Assembly: GCF_011045095.1 (NCBI RefSeq)
Contig: NZ_JAALDL010000019.1
Location: forward strand, 1 to 64,000
DNA: 64,000 nucleotides
Direction of reading: 5' to 3'
Origin: Grimontia sedimenti
GTDB lineage: Bacteria > Pseudomonadota > Gammaproteobacteria > Enterobacterales > Vibrionaceae
Position numbers and translations under genes: made by a program. Shown piece by piece: positions 27,758 through 36,587 of the stretch; within the stretch, counting starts at the first letter, position 1; every line of letters starts with the position of its first letter. The notes under the pieces were generated by a model. It ran no database searches. It had not been told where the DNA came from and saw only the letters and a program-made list of their open reading frames with translations.

Positions 27758-28975
27758 TTATTGGTACACCACTTGGTTACGTCCATTACCCTTCGCTTCA
27801 TACAATCGGTCATCGGCGACTTTGATTTGTTGGTCAAGATTCCCCATCACATTTGATACGCCAATACTGATAGTCACCTGTATATTTTCCTGTTGGTGCG
27901 GTATTGGCGTTCTCTCAATGCGCTGACGCATTTTTTCTAAACTGGCGACAAAGTCTTCGAACTGACCATCTGCCTGAATGCAAAACTCCTCCCCGCCAAA
28001 TCGCGCCACCACCTCATTCGGGAAATAAATTTTGAGGATGTTTGCGACCATGACAATCGTGGCATCGCCGACATCATGACCATAGTTATCGTTGACCTTC
28101 TTAAAGAAATCGATATCCAACATGGCGATGTTACGTATTCTCTCGTTGCAGCCAGACGCTTCTCCAAACAGAAACCTACGGTTCCACAACCCAGTTAACG
28201 CATCCTGATTTGCCATTCGGAATAGGTCTGAATTGGCCTCTTTCATCTCAAGAACCTGATGAACACGGCAGTAGAACTCTTCTTGGTTAAAAGGTTTTTT
28301 AAGGAAGTCATTTGCACCCGCTTTTAGAAAACGGGCTGTGAGAGTGTTTGCGTCGCTTCCGGAAATTCCAAGTATCGCTAATTGGTTTTTATCAATCTTT
28401 TGGCGGACATCGTGAATCATGGAGATCCCGTCTTTAACCGGCATATCGTGATCAGTGAGCACCAAGGTGATATCCGGGTGTTGTTGAATGAGTTCTAGCG
28501 CTTGTAGTCCATTCTCCGCTTGCAACGTTTGAATATACTGGTGCTCTAACAAGTGCACCAAGTGATGGCGAACCGTCATCGAATCATCCACGACAAGACA
28601 TTTATGTTGTTGATTGTTCGTCAGGCGCTGAATCAGTGGCAATAGATAAGAGACTGACGCCATGCTGTCTTTCAGAATGTAGTCCAGCACCCCTTTCGCC
28701 AGCATTTTCTCACGGATGTCATCCTGAAACATGGCGGTAAGAACAATGACTCTCTCATTTTTCTCCAACAAGAGGTCAATAATTTCACCGTCTTGGGCGT
28801 CTGGTAAACAATAATCCAACACGGCGCATAATAGGTTTGGTTCTGATTTTAAGATCGTTTCTGCGGCGTCGTAACTTTCAGCCAAAAGAACCTCATAACC
28901 TGAATGAGTTAAGATTTGATTCAAATAATTTCTAAAAGCGCGACTGTCCTCTACGACCAGTATTTTTCTGCTCAA
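27758..28975 (-). CDS. Double-receiver GGDEF response regulator
   Basis: A 405-residue regulator: receiver 1 (about residues 1-115, phospho-Asp in AVLDYCLP), receiver 2 (about 125-240, phospho-Asp in VLTDHDMP), then GGDEF (about 250-405) with RFGGEEF. The position of the RxxD inhibitory site reads FPNE, so product inhibition there is unlikely. It should make c-di-GMP when phosphorylated. No histidine kinase is adjacent. TTG at 28975 has AAGGG at good distance; a TTG 8 codons upstream is less well placed. Confidence 0.9.
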   Translation of the reverse strand: MSRKILVVEDSRAFRNYLNQILTHSGYEVLLAESYDAAETILKSEPNLLCAVLDYCLPDAQDGEIIDLLLEKNERVIVLTAMFQDDIREKMLAKGVLDYILKDSMASVSYLLPLIQRLTNNQQHKCLVVDDSMTVRHHLVHLLEHQYIQTLQAENGLQALELIQQHPDITLVLTDHDMPVKDGISMIHDVRQKIDKNQLAILGISGSDANTLTARFLKAGANDFLKKPFNQEEFYCRVHQVLEMKEANSDLFRMANQDALTGLWNRRFLFGEASGCNERIRNIAMLDIDFFKKVNDNYGHDVGDATIVMVANILKIYFPNEVVARFGGEEFCIQADGQFEDFVASLEKMRQRIERTPIPHQQENIQVTISIGVSNVMGNLDQQIKVADDRLYEAKGNGRNQVVYQ

Positions 28976-29451
28976 GGTCGTACCCTTATTCCCCCACAAG
29001 TAACATTTTTAACAATAGCCAACAATTCATACAGGGTTATTAAAATTTTCGACTACGACAATGCAAATCGCGCTTCCACATTCATACACCATTCAAATAG
29101 ACATCACCGTTGCTCTTTAGCTGTCAATCGGCCTCATGATTTAACGAGGCTTAAAAATCTTATACAAACAATAAGAAAGGGATAATTCACCATTTAGAAA
29201 GTCGCCAAAAAACCAGCATGACCACTGCGTTTCTGGGAGGTCACCACAGTGCTTTATATGGTGTAAAAAATGTTATTTTAGCGATCTTATATATGAGAGG
29301 GTTTGTACGTATTTATTACAGAAAACGGAATATAACTTTGGAACGATATCCATGAGAAAATAAAAGGCGACAACAGCTTACTGGATTAATCATTGTGGAA
29401 AACCGAAAAATCGCGAACACTGTATAAAAATTAAACGAAAAAGGTTAAGTC
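28976..29451. other. AT-rich intergenic region
   Basis: This 476-base gap separates a divergent pair. I see only a weak stem (GCCTC/GAGGC near 29130-29150) and no coding frame I would support. It must hold promoters for the GGDEF regulator and the NqrM-like gene, but I cannot place them. Confidence 0.4.
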
Positions 29452-29616
29452 ATGACTTTGGTTCTTACCGTGATTATTTTTCTGGTGTGTATCGTTTTGC
29501 TGGCGATTGGCGTGGTATTTTCCCGCAAGCCAATCAAGAGCAGTTGCTGCGCGTCTTCTGAACTTGATAAAGACAAACCTTCCTGCGCTGTTACTCCTCG
29601 TGATACCGAGAAATAA
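29452..29616 (+). CDS. NqrM-like small membrane protein
   Basis: A 54-residue peptide: one membrane helix (about residues 3-24) followed by SRKPIKSSCC and a second cysteine region (KPSCAV). The layout, helix then K-x-I-x-x-SC and further Cys, is that of NqrM, which helps deliver iron to the Na+-translocating NADH:quinone reductase. It has fewer Cys than typical NqrM and no nqr genes nearby, so it may be a paralogue. AAGG lies 7 bases before the ATG. Confidence 0.6.
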   Translation: MTLVLTVIIFLVCIVLLAIGVVFSRKPIKSSCCASSELDKDKPSCAVTPRDTEK

Positions 29617-29620
29617 TGGC

Positions 29621-29650
29621 AACAAAAAGGCGAACCATCAGGCTCGCCTT
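29621..29650 (-). terminator. Intrinsic terminator between the NqrM-like gene and pepT
   Basis: AAGGCGA (29627-29633) pairs with TCGCCTT (29644-29650). On the minus strand a run of T follows, so it ends the pepT transcript; it may also act on the plus strand. Confidence 0.8.
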
Positions 29651-29670
29651 CCTTAGATCTGAACGCCCTG

Positions 29671-30918
29671 TCAGCCGCGTTCAGCGGTAATCTTGATAAC
29701 TTCCACTACCACAGCGCTGGCCGCTTTCAGTGACTTCACCGGCAGGTATTCGTAGATCGAGTGGAAGTTATGCGCACCAGTGAAAATGTTCGGACATGGC
29801 AATCCCTTCTGGGAAAGCACTGCGCCGTCATAACCTCCACGCATTGGAATGGCCTTCATCTCAATGTCGTTGCGCGCGTAAGCCAGCTTGGCAATATCAA
29901 TCGGGAAGCCAGCATCACCTTCCAAACTGTTTGCCACGTTCTCATAGCGATCCGCCAGCGTGATAGAAACACTTCCCTCACCCCATAAAGAACCACAGCT
30001 TTCAGCAAGGTTTTTCAGGAAGTTCATGCGGGTTTGATAACCGTCTTTGGTAAAATCACGCACGTCCATTTTCAGCACGGTTTTTGCGCTGTTACCGGAC
30101 ATCTCCTTCACCCAGTAGTAACCTTCCGTGCCTTCGGTATATTGTGGCGCTTCGCCTTCCGGCAGCATGCTGATGAACTTGTGTGCCATCAGCAGCGAGT
30201 TTTTCAACTTGCCCTTGGCGGACATAGGGTGCGCAGATTGGCCTGTGAAGGTGACAACCACATCACCCGCATTCCAGTTTTCATGCACAAACTCGCCAAT
30301 GCCACAACAATCCAGGGTGTAGCCAAAATCAGCGCCAAATGCCTCTACATCAAATGCTTTTGCGCCGCGAAGTCCTTGTTCCTCATCTGGCACGAAGGCC
30401 ACTTTCACGTCACCATGCGGGATGTCAGGGTTAGCGACGAGGTAACTTACAGCATCCATAATCGCAGCAATCGCGGCTTTGTCATCTGCGCCCAACAGGC
30501 TGGTGCCATCTGTGACTAGAATGTCATCGCCGACATAATTCGCCAGTTCCGGAAACTCTGCCAATTTCAGGGTAATGCCCAGCGCTTCGTTCAGGCTGAT
30601 GTCTCCGCCTTTGTAGCTGACAATTTTCGCTTTGGTGTCGTTGGTTTGTTCTGCACTGGTATCGAGGTGCGCAAAGAAGGACACGGTTTTAACCTTATCT
30701 TTCTGCTCCGCGGGCAAATTGGAAGGCAAGGTTGCGGTCAAAATGGCGGTATCTCGCAGTTCGATATCCACAAGGCCCAGAACTTCAAGTTCGGATTTAA
30801 TCAGGCGTGCCAGTTCCATTTGCCCCTCAGACGACGGCATGATGCCCGCTGCGCCTTTCTCGCGGCTGGTGGTGGTGTTGATGCGGGTGTATTGCAAAAA
30901 TCGGTCGACGATATTCAT
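29671..30918 (-). CDS. pepT: Peptidase T (tripeptide aminopeptidase)
   Basis: A 415-residue M20B zinc peptidase that releases N-terminal residues from tripeptides in the cytosol. Metal-site segments are visible: FFAHLDTSAEQT (His, Asp), LLGADDKAA (Asp), PDEEQGLRGA (Glu-Glu) and the late GAHNFHSIYEY (His). Full length compared with E. coli PepT. An ATG four codons upstream also exists; the MNIVDRFLQY start aligns with the E. coli N-terminus. It lies downstream of the DcuC-type carrier on the same strand. Confidence 0.94.
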   Translation of the reverse strand: MNIVDRFLQYTRINTTTSREKGAAGIMPSSEGQMELARLIKSELEVLGLVDIELRDTAILTATLPSNLPAEQKDKVKTVSFFAHLDTSAEQTNDTKAKIVSYKGGDISLNEALGITLKLAEFPELANYVGDDILVTDGTSLLGADDKAAIAAIMDAVSYLVANPDIPHGDVKVAFVPDEEQGLRGAKAFDVEAFGADFGYTLDCCGIGEFVHENWNAGDVVVTFTGQSAHPMSAKGKLKNSLLMAHKFISMLPEGEAPQYTEGTEGYYWVKEMSGNSAKTVLKMDVRDFTKDGYQTRMNFLKNLAESCGSLWGEGSVSITLADRYENVANSLEGDAGFPIDIAKLAYARNDIEMKAIPMRGGYDGAVLSQKGLPCPNIFTGAHNFHSIYEYLPVKSLKAASAVVVEVIKITAERG

Positions 30919-31003
30919 TTTTCTATCCATTCCATACCACTGAGGCCATGAACAATTCGCCCACAGCCTCAGTAAAATTATCGTTATTGGTTAGCGTTGA
31001 TGT

Positions 31004-32365
31004 CTAAACAAGGAATTGCGAACAAACCAACGCCGTCACCAGACCACCCACCATTGGGATCATGGTGCGTTTTGCCAGTTCAATTGGCGATACGTTTGCG
31101 GTCGCCGCACAGGCAATGACCACACCCGCCACTGGTGATGCAGAACGCATGATGCCCGCCGCCAACTGCATTGGCATCGCAACGTGTGCTGCGGTAGTAC
31201 CCACTTGCGCTGCCACATCCGGTGCCAGGTTAGAGAAGCTGAAGAATGAAGCGTTACCCGAGCCAGACAGCATGGTCACCACAACAATAATGGCCACAAG
31301 GATCAGCACCATTGCCATGTAGCCCAAGCCAAGGTTTGCCGCGCTGCCCAACAGCAGGTCGATAAAACCGATAGTTGTCAGACCGACGACGAATACCTGT
31401 GCGGAGATAATCAGGCTCACCACACTGGTGAACACGTTGCCCATCCCTTCCAGATACACTTTAAGTGACGCCGCAACTTGCTTGCCATCACGGGTGTAAA
31501 TGAAGTCAGCAACCATGGCAACAAACAGCGCGATAAACATGGCCGTCACCACGTCCATTCGCACACTGGTAACCGCAAACTTACTGAACACCAGCAGCAA
31601 CATCAGTGGCAAAACAGGCAGGATCGCAAACCATTTTGGCGCTTCACGCTGTTCTTTCGCATCAATGTTGAATTCATAGGTCACGCCTTTTTCCGCATCT
31701 TTCTTATCGAAATAACGCTGACTGAAGAAGTGCAGAACCGCAATCACAATCATGGTCACGATAGCGACAGGCAGCTGATAGCTTGCAAAGTAGGTCGCCA
31801 CATCAATGCCTGACACTTCTGCGGCTTTGTTCGCCGCCGAAGACGCCGGGCCCAAGTCCAAACAACCTGTGGTTGCAACAACCGCCGCCGCAGCAGCAGG
31901 GTTACAGCCTACGCCGACCAATACAGGGTACATCGCCACCAACAGCAAGAGCGCAAGACCGGTTGCACTAGGAATGAAGATGTTGATGAGCTGGCCGATA
32001 ACGTAGGCCATCGCCAATACCAGATAAGGGTTTTTAATGTGCGAAAGCGGTTTGGTGGCGATTTGTACCATGGCATTGGCCGCGCCAATATGGCCCATGT
32101 ACTTAGAGAAACCGCCAACAGCCATGATGATTAAACCCAGCTTCGCCAGTGTGGAAGAAGAAAGCACCTTGATGACTTCGAAGAAGTCGACAATCACCGA
32201 ACCGGTTGTTTTACCCCCTTTCGGAATAAAGTCAGTCGCACCGTCCATGACGCCAAGTGCAATCATTAACAAACCGGCAAGAAATAAAACAGCTTGGGTA
32301 TTATATTTTTTAACAATGAAGTAGCCGACACCAAATATTATTGGCAAGGCAAGAAAAGTAACCAT
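31004..32365 (-). CDS. DcuC family C4-dicarboxylate carrier
   Basis: A 453-residue inner membrane protein with about twelve helices. YVIGQLINIFIPSATGLALLLLVAMYPVL and CLDLGPASSAANKAAEV are hallmarks of the DcuC family, which exchanges or exports succinate, fumarate and malate in low oxygen. The gene precedes pepT, 73 bases after it, so both may be one transcript. The specificity cannot be fixed by sequence alone. Confidence 0.88.
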   Translation of the reverse strand: MVTFLALPIIFGVGYFIVKKYNTQAVLFLAGLLMIALGVMDGATDFIPKGGKTTGSVIVDFFEVIKVLSSSTLAKLGLIIMAVGGFSKYMGHIGAANAMVQIATKPLSHIKNPYLVLAMAYVIGQLINIFIPSATGLALLLLVAMYPVLVGVGCNPAAAAAVVATTGCLDLGPASSAANKAAEVSGIDVATYFASYQLPVAIVTMIVIAVLHFFSQRYFDKKDAEKGVTYEFNIDAKEQREAPKWFAILPVLPLMLLLVFSKFAVTSVRMDVVTAMFIALFVAMVADFIYTRDGKQVAASLKVYLEGMGNVFTSVVSLIISAQVFVVGLTTIGFIDLLLGSAANLGLGYMAMVLILVAIIVVVTMLSGSGNASFFSFSNLAPDVAAQVGTTAAHVAMPMQLAAGIMRSASPVAGVVIACAATANVSPIELAKRTMIPMVGGLVTALVCSQFLV

Positions 32366-32834
32366 TTAGACCCTCATCTGATACTGCAAAATGTCATCAT
32401 TTCAAAACGAGAATTTCTAAAGACACTGAGATAGTGGCAATCTGGCAGAACACCAAAAACCCTAAGACAATGAAAATAAAACAATTAATTAACAATGTTT
32501 AATGAGGGATTTTCGTATCTAGTGCAGAAAAACCCCTCAAAAGCATACTCCCACTGCCACTAGGGGAGTTCAAGGGAAATGGAATTCTGGTGATAGGTTC
32601 TGTGATTGGAATTAGTTATTTAAAAATGAGTCAGACCAATAATAATATTTCAATCAATTAATTGATTAATGTCTATTCTTTGAACCGGGAAATAATATTG
32701 GCACACCAATATTTGTGTGTAATTCATCCTATTTGTGGTTATTGCTTGTCCTCCCCTCTATGAATCGCTGCAATATCGTTCAATAACTTCCCTTCTGGCT
32801 TTGCTAACGTCTTCTTCATCAGAAAGGAGAAGCA
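32366..32834. other. Divergent promoter region with a perfect palindrome
   Basis: This 469-base gap lies between the DcuC-type gene and a LysE exporter. At 32652-32667 AATCAATTAATTGATT is a perfect 16-bp palindrome containing the FNR half-sites ATCAA and TTGAT in everted order. No gene is seen. The palindrome may be an operator for either side. Confidence 0.45.
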
Positions 32835-33428
32835 ATGAACAGTCTGATTCTGGCGATGACCACCTTTGCCTTGGTCGGTGCCGTCACACCCGGCCCAGTG
32901 AATATTCTCGCCACCAGCACGGCGATCACCCAAGGGCTAAAAGAAGCCATTAAACATGTCGTCGCGGCTTCGCTGGCGTATGCATTGGTAGTGATTCTTT
33001 GTGGAGGAGTGATGCAAAGTTTACTGTCGTTGATCCCTTCGCTGGAAACCACCATGCAACTCCTTGGTAGCGCATTTCTTTTGTATCTTGCCTACAAAAT
33101 TTTCATGGCACCTGTCTCCGCCATTGAGAAAAACGCTCAGACGCAATCAGGTTGGTGGACAGGTTCCATCACCCAGCTTCTCAATCCCAAGGCGTGGTTA
33201 TATGCCCTTTCCGGCGTGAGCATTTATGTGGTTGGCAGGGAAAACGAAGTGTATTGGCTGGGGATGTATACTTTCGTTTCTTTGCTGGTGTGTCTGATTA
33301 GCATCGGCTTTTGGGCTGTGCTTGGACACATTTTGTCCAGCAAGCTTGAAAACCCCGCTCATCAGCGCCAGTTTAATAGAGTGATGGCGATTGTATTGGC
33401 ATTGTCTGTCGCGGCTATATGGATTTAG
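32835..33428 (+). CDS. LysE family exporter
   Basis: A 197-residue membrane protein with about six helices. The opening TFALVGAVTPGPVNILATSTAI is the classic RhtB/LysE signature (PGP motif), and TQLLNPKAWLYAL is the second conserved block. These proteins export amino acids such as lysine, homoserine or threonine. AAAGGAGAAG precedes the ATG. The AraC regulator begins 14 bases after it. Confidence 0.92.
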   Translation: MNSLILAMTTFALVGAVTPGPVNILATSTAITQGLKEAIKHVVAASLAYALVVILCGGVMQSLLSLIPSLETTMQLLGSAFLLYLAYKIFMAPVSAIEKNAQTQSGWWTGSITQLLNPKAWLYALSGVSIYVVGRENEVYWLGMYTFVSLLVCLISIGFWAVLGHILSSKLENPAHQRQFNRVMAIVLALSVAAIWI

Positions 33429-33442
33429 TCAGGGAACGAACA

Positions 33443-34273
33443 ATGAAAAAGGACACCTCCACACAGTTCAAACAAAGCACGCTGTTGCCTTGGGTGGAAA
33501 TGCGCGTCGCCAATCAAAGCCGCGCCTGTTATGAAGCCCACTCCCACGATGAGTTTTCGTTTGGCATTATTGAGCAGGGCCATTCTGACTATAAAAACCG
33601 TCATCGCGTGAATGATGTTCGCATTGGCGATATCGTCACCATTAATCCCGCTGATGTGCATTCCTGCAATCCAAAAGGCAACACCTGGTCTTACAGCATG
33701 TTGTTCGTCGATACGCTGAAAATGGGCGAAATCCAACGGGACATTCTTCAACATACACACCGTGGTTACAGTCAGGACTACACACCTTTCAAGAACGATT
33801 TGGAGCGCAATCCGCTCATTCAAACCCGTTTTCTGGCGTTGTTGGAAGCATTGATAGATGACAACAGCCCGCTAAAGGCACAGGTGGCGTTTTACGACTT
33901 TATTGAATCCAGCTTTTGGCAGCACAAATTGAGCGCAGAGAAAACTCAGCGTGAGGGCGATGTTGTGCGAGTCAGGGAAAAAATGCTGGATGAGCTCACC
34001 GAAATACATCAGCTCGACAGTTTGGCAGAAGAAGCGGGAATGAGCCGCTATCAATTAATTCGTGCATTCAGACAGCGTTTTGGTCTGCCACCCCACGCTT
34101 ACCTGATGGATGAAAAAATCAAACGTGCGAAAGTGCTGCTTCGTGAAGGGAAGGAAATTTCAGAAGTGGCTTTCGAACTCGGCTTTTCCGATCAGGCGCA
34201 TTTTCAGCGCCACTTCAAAAAGAAACTGGCAGTGACACCTAAGTACTACCAGTCCCATTTTATCGACGACTAA
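33443..34273 (+). CDS. AraC family transcriptional regulator
   Basis: A 276-residue regulator: N-terminal cupin-like AraC sensor domain (HSHDEFSFGIIEQG near residue 37) and C-terminal double helix-turn-helix (LDSLAEEAGMSRYQLIRAFRQRFGLPPHAYL and the second EISEVAFELGFSDQAHFQRHFKKKLAVTPKYY). It lies directly behind the LysE exporter, so it probably controls that exporter in response to an amino acid. CAGGGAAC lies before this ATG. Ends exactly where a convergent gene ends. Confidence 0.92.
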   Translation: MKKDTSTQFKQSTLLPWVEMRVANQSRACYEAHSHDEFSFGIIEQGHSDYKNRHRVNDVRIGDIVTINPADVHSCNPKGNTWSYSMLFVDTLKMGEIQRDILQHTHRGYSQDYTPFKNDLERNPLIQTRFLALLEALIDDNSPLKAQVAFYDFIESSFWQHKLSAEKTQREGDVVRVREKMLDELTEIHQLDSLAEEAGMSRYQLIRAFRQRFGLPPHAYLMDEKIKRAKVLLREGKEISEVAFELGFSDQAHFQRHFKKKLAVTPKYYQSHFIDD

Positions 34274-35062
34274 TCAGCCGAATCGATAAGCATCCATCGC
34301 CAGCAGTTTGTCATCTTGCCAGCTTTGGTGAATGCGCACTGCGTCGTCTTCCCCGCTTGCACCAAGCGCCGCGACCAATGGCAGGAAATGGTCATCCGTC
34401 GGGTGATTAAAGCGAGCATTCGGCGCGTCAGTCAGATAATTCACTACCGCTTCGTGGTCTTTGTTTTCCAGCTTGTGCGCAATCCAATCCGTAAACGCTT
34501 CCGCCATCGCAGAGCCATTCGGCGTTTTCTGACGACTGAAAATTTCACGAAGGTTGTGGGTTATCGCGCCTGAACCAATCAGCAGAACGTTTTCTTTTCT
34601 TAGCGGCGCGAGCATTTTCCCGAGCTCGTAGTTCATCTTTGCGCCTTGCTTACTGCTGATAGATACCTGCACCACAGGAATGTCCGCATCGGGATAAATC
34701 AGCCGTAGCGGTATCCAAACACCGTGGTCCCATCCTAAATCCTCATCTAACACTGCGCTATACCCAGAAGCTGACACCATATCTGCAATTTTGTAGGCCA
34801 GATCAGGTGCGCCCGGTGCGGGATAGGTCAGTTCATAAAGCGGCTTTGGAAAGCCGTAAAAGTCGTAGATCACCGAAGGCGAGGCACCGGAAGTGATCAC
34901 GACATCATCATCACTGTCGAGATGACCTGAAAAAATGACGATCGCTTTAGGTTTGTTGAGTGTGCCACCCAGCGATTTCATAAACCGGGAAGCATCACTG
35001 TTATCAACTGCCAGCGTTGGACCACCGTGCGATAAAAATAGAACAGGTTGGGTCTTATTCAT
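34274..35062 (-). CDS. DODA-type extradiol dioxygenase (YgiD-like)
   Basis: A 262-residue class III extradiol aromatic ring-opening dioxygenase family protein. FLSHGGPTL near residue 10 contributes the first His, FSGHLDSDDDV near residue 45 the second, LDEDLGWDHGVWIPL near 115 the third, and GSGAITHNLREI the fourth. It matches the 4,5-DOPA dioxygenase/YgiD group in length. Iron- or zinc-dependent ring cleavage is expected, with unknown substrate. AAGGAGAC precedes the ATG. Divergent from a LysE exporter. Confidence 0.92.
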   Translation of the reverse strand: MNKTQPVLFLSHGGPTLAVDNSDASRFMKSLGGTLNKPKAIVIFSGHLDSDDDVVITSGASPSVIYDFYGFPKPLYELTYPAPGAPDLAYKIADMVSASGYSAVLDEDLGWDHGVWIPLRLIYPDADIPVVQVSISSKQGAKMNYELGKMLAPLRKENVLLIGSGAITHNLREIFSRQKTPNGSAMAEAFTDWIAHKLENKDHEAVVNYLTDAPNARFNHPTDDHFLPLVAALGASGEDDAVRIHQSWQDDKLLAMDAYRFG

Positions 35063-35211
35063 TGATGTGTCTCCTTTTTCTAACCTCCCGCGAAGTTTCT
35101 CGTTTCTGTCTCTCAGCGGTATCGATATCTAACGTTACAGCAGATATAGTCGAAGAATTAACCGCTTGAATTTGACAATCTCGTTCAAAAAAATCGAACA
35201 GAGGCGCTGAT

Positions 35212-35841
35212 ATGGAAATCCAAACCTTATTACTGTTTGTGGTGGCTTCACTTTCTATCAATCTGATCCCCGGTCAGGATGTGGTTTATATCGTGTCCAA
35301 CACCATGGCAGGAAAACTAAAGATGGGGCTTCGCGCTGCAATGGGTTTAGGTGTGGGCTATTTCGTACATACCTTCGCAGCGGTGTTTGGCCTATCGGCG
35401 ATTATCGTCAATTCCGCTGTCGCCTTTATGGCGGTGAAGTATCTGGGAGCCGCTTACCTTTTGTATTTGGGTATTTGTGCGCTGAGAAACTTCTTTTCGG
35501 GCAATTCGAAGATCACTATCAGCGCTTCCGATGCGGGCAATAACATTAACGTTTTCAAACAAGGCGTGATGGTGGCGGTGTTGAACCCCAAAGTCGCATT
35601 GTTTTTCCTGTCATTTCTTCCCCAGTTCATTGACCCGACAGCGGTCTCCCCCGAATACCAACTTCTGGTTCTTGGCGTCGTCTTTTGCATCACCGCCACA
35701 CTTTGCAATCTCTCATATGCCATTGTGGGAAGCTGGTTGTTCTCGTCGGCAAAATCCCAACGATTCTCGCGTGTGATTGAAGGGACCTCAGGTGTTCTCT
35801 TGATTGGTTTGGCAGGAAAAATCGCCTTGAACAGAGAGTAG
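35212..35841 (+). CDS. LysE family exporter
   Basis: A 209-residue membrane protein with six helices, opening with SLSINLIPGQDVVYIVSNTMAG (PGQ in place of PGP) and carrying VAVLNPKVALFFLSFLPQF, the second LysE block. It probably exports an amino acid or similar metabolite. It is divergent from the DODA-type dioxygenase, with 149 bases between them, and is a different paralogue from the LysE gene at 32.8 kb. Confidence 0.9.
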   Translation: MEIQTLLLFVVASLSINLIPGQDVVYIVSNTMAGKLKMGLRAAMGLGVGYFVHTFAAVFGLSAIIVNSAVAFMAVKYLGAAYLLYLGICALRNFFSGNSKITISASDAGNNINVFKQGVMVAVLNPKVALFFLSFLPQFIDPTAVSPEYQLLVLGVVFCITATLCNLSYAIVGSWLFSSAKSQRFSRVIEGTSGVLLIGLAGKIALNRE

Positions 35842-35927
35842 ACTCCTATTCATAGCTCGCTGTTTTACCTAAATTTCACTTTTCCTCGACCATACTTCTG
35901 ATAGTTCGAGATCAAACAGGATAAGAA

Positions 35928-36587
35928 ATGAAAATATTAGTGGTAGAAGATGAACCACAGTTAAGTGAACAAATACTCGATACCTTAGAAAAGAATGGAT
36001 GGGTGCCGGAGCTCTCTGAAGATGGCATCGACGCCCTGTATCGCGCTACCTCAGAGCCTTGGGATGCCATTGTGCTCGATTTAGGGCTGCCGAAAATCGA
36101 TGGCCTGACAGTACTGAAAAGCATCCGCGACGAGAATATCAACACCCCGGTTATCATCCTTAGCGCGCGTGATACCCTTTCGCAGCGCGTTGAAGGTCTG
36201 AATGCCGGTGCTGATGACTACCTCACCAAGCCGTTCGAAATGCTCGAACTCATTGCCAGACTTCGTGCTCATCTAAGACGTGCTTCCGGCAGTGCATCGC
36301 CTGTACTACAAATGGGTGATTTGAGCCTGGATACACGAACGTCGACCGTGCTTTGGCAAGGTCAGGCAGTCACGCTGACCGCGCTGGAATACAAAGTGGT
36401 TGCTTACTTCATGCATAACCCTGAGAAGATGATTTCCAAAACAGAACTGGTTGAGCATATCTACAAGCAGGATTTCGAGCGCGACTCCAACACCGTCGAA
36501 GTTTTCATTGGGCGAATACGCAAGAAGATAGCGCCAGACATTATCAAAACCGTACGCGGGTTGGGGTATCAACTCAATGCGCAGTAG
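35928..36587 (+). CDS. OmpR-family response regulator, PhoP/CarR-like
   Basis: A 219-residue regulator with a receiver (residues 1-115, phospho-Asp in AIVLDLGLP, Lys in LTKPFE) and a winged-helix DNA-binding domain (about 125-219, TALEYKVVAYFMHNPEKMISKTELVEHIY and VRGLGYQL). Sequence and partner resemble PhoP/CarR, which in vibrios respond to divalent cations or antimicrobial peptides. It overlaps the kinase gene by 11 bases, so translation is coupled. AGGATAAG precedes the ATG. Confidence 0.92.
   Translation: MKILVVEDEPQLSEQILDTLEKNGWVPELSEDGIDALYRATSEPWDAIVLDLGLPKIDGLTVLKSIRDENINTPVIILSARDTLSQRVEGLNAGADDYLTKPFEMLELIARLRAHLRRASGSASPVLQMGDLSLDTRTSTVLWQGQAVTLTALEYKVVAYFMHNPEKMISKTELVEHIYKQDFERDSNTVEVFIGRIRKKIAPDIIKTVRGLGYQLNAQ

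Noticed and set aside
29627-29650. Small RNA between the NqrM-like gene and pepT
   Set aside because: The hairpin is explained as the terminator of pepT.
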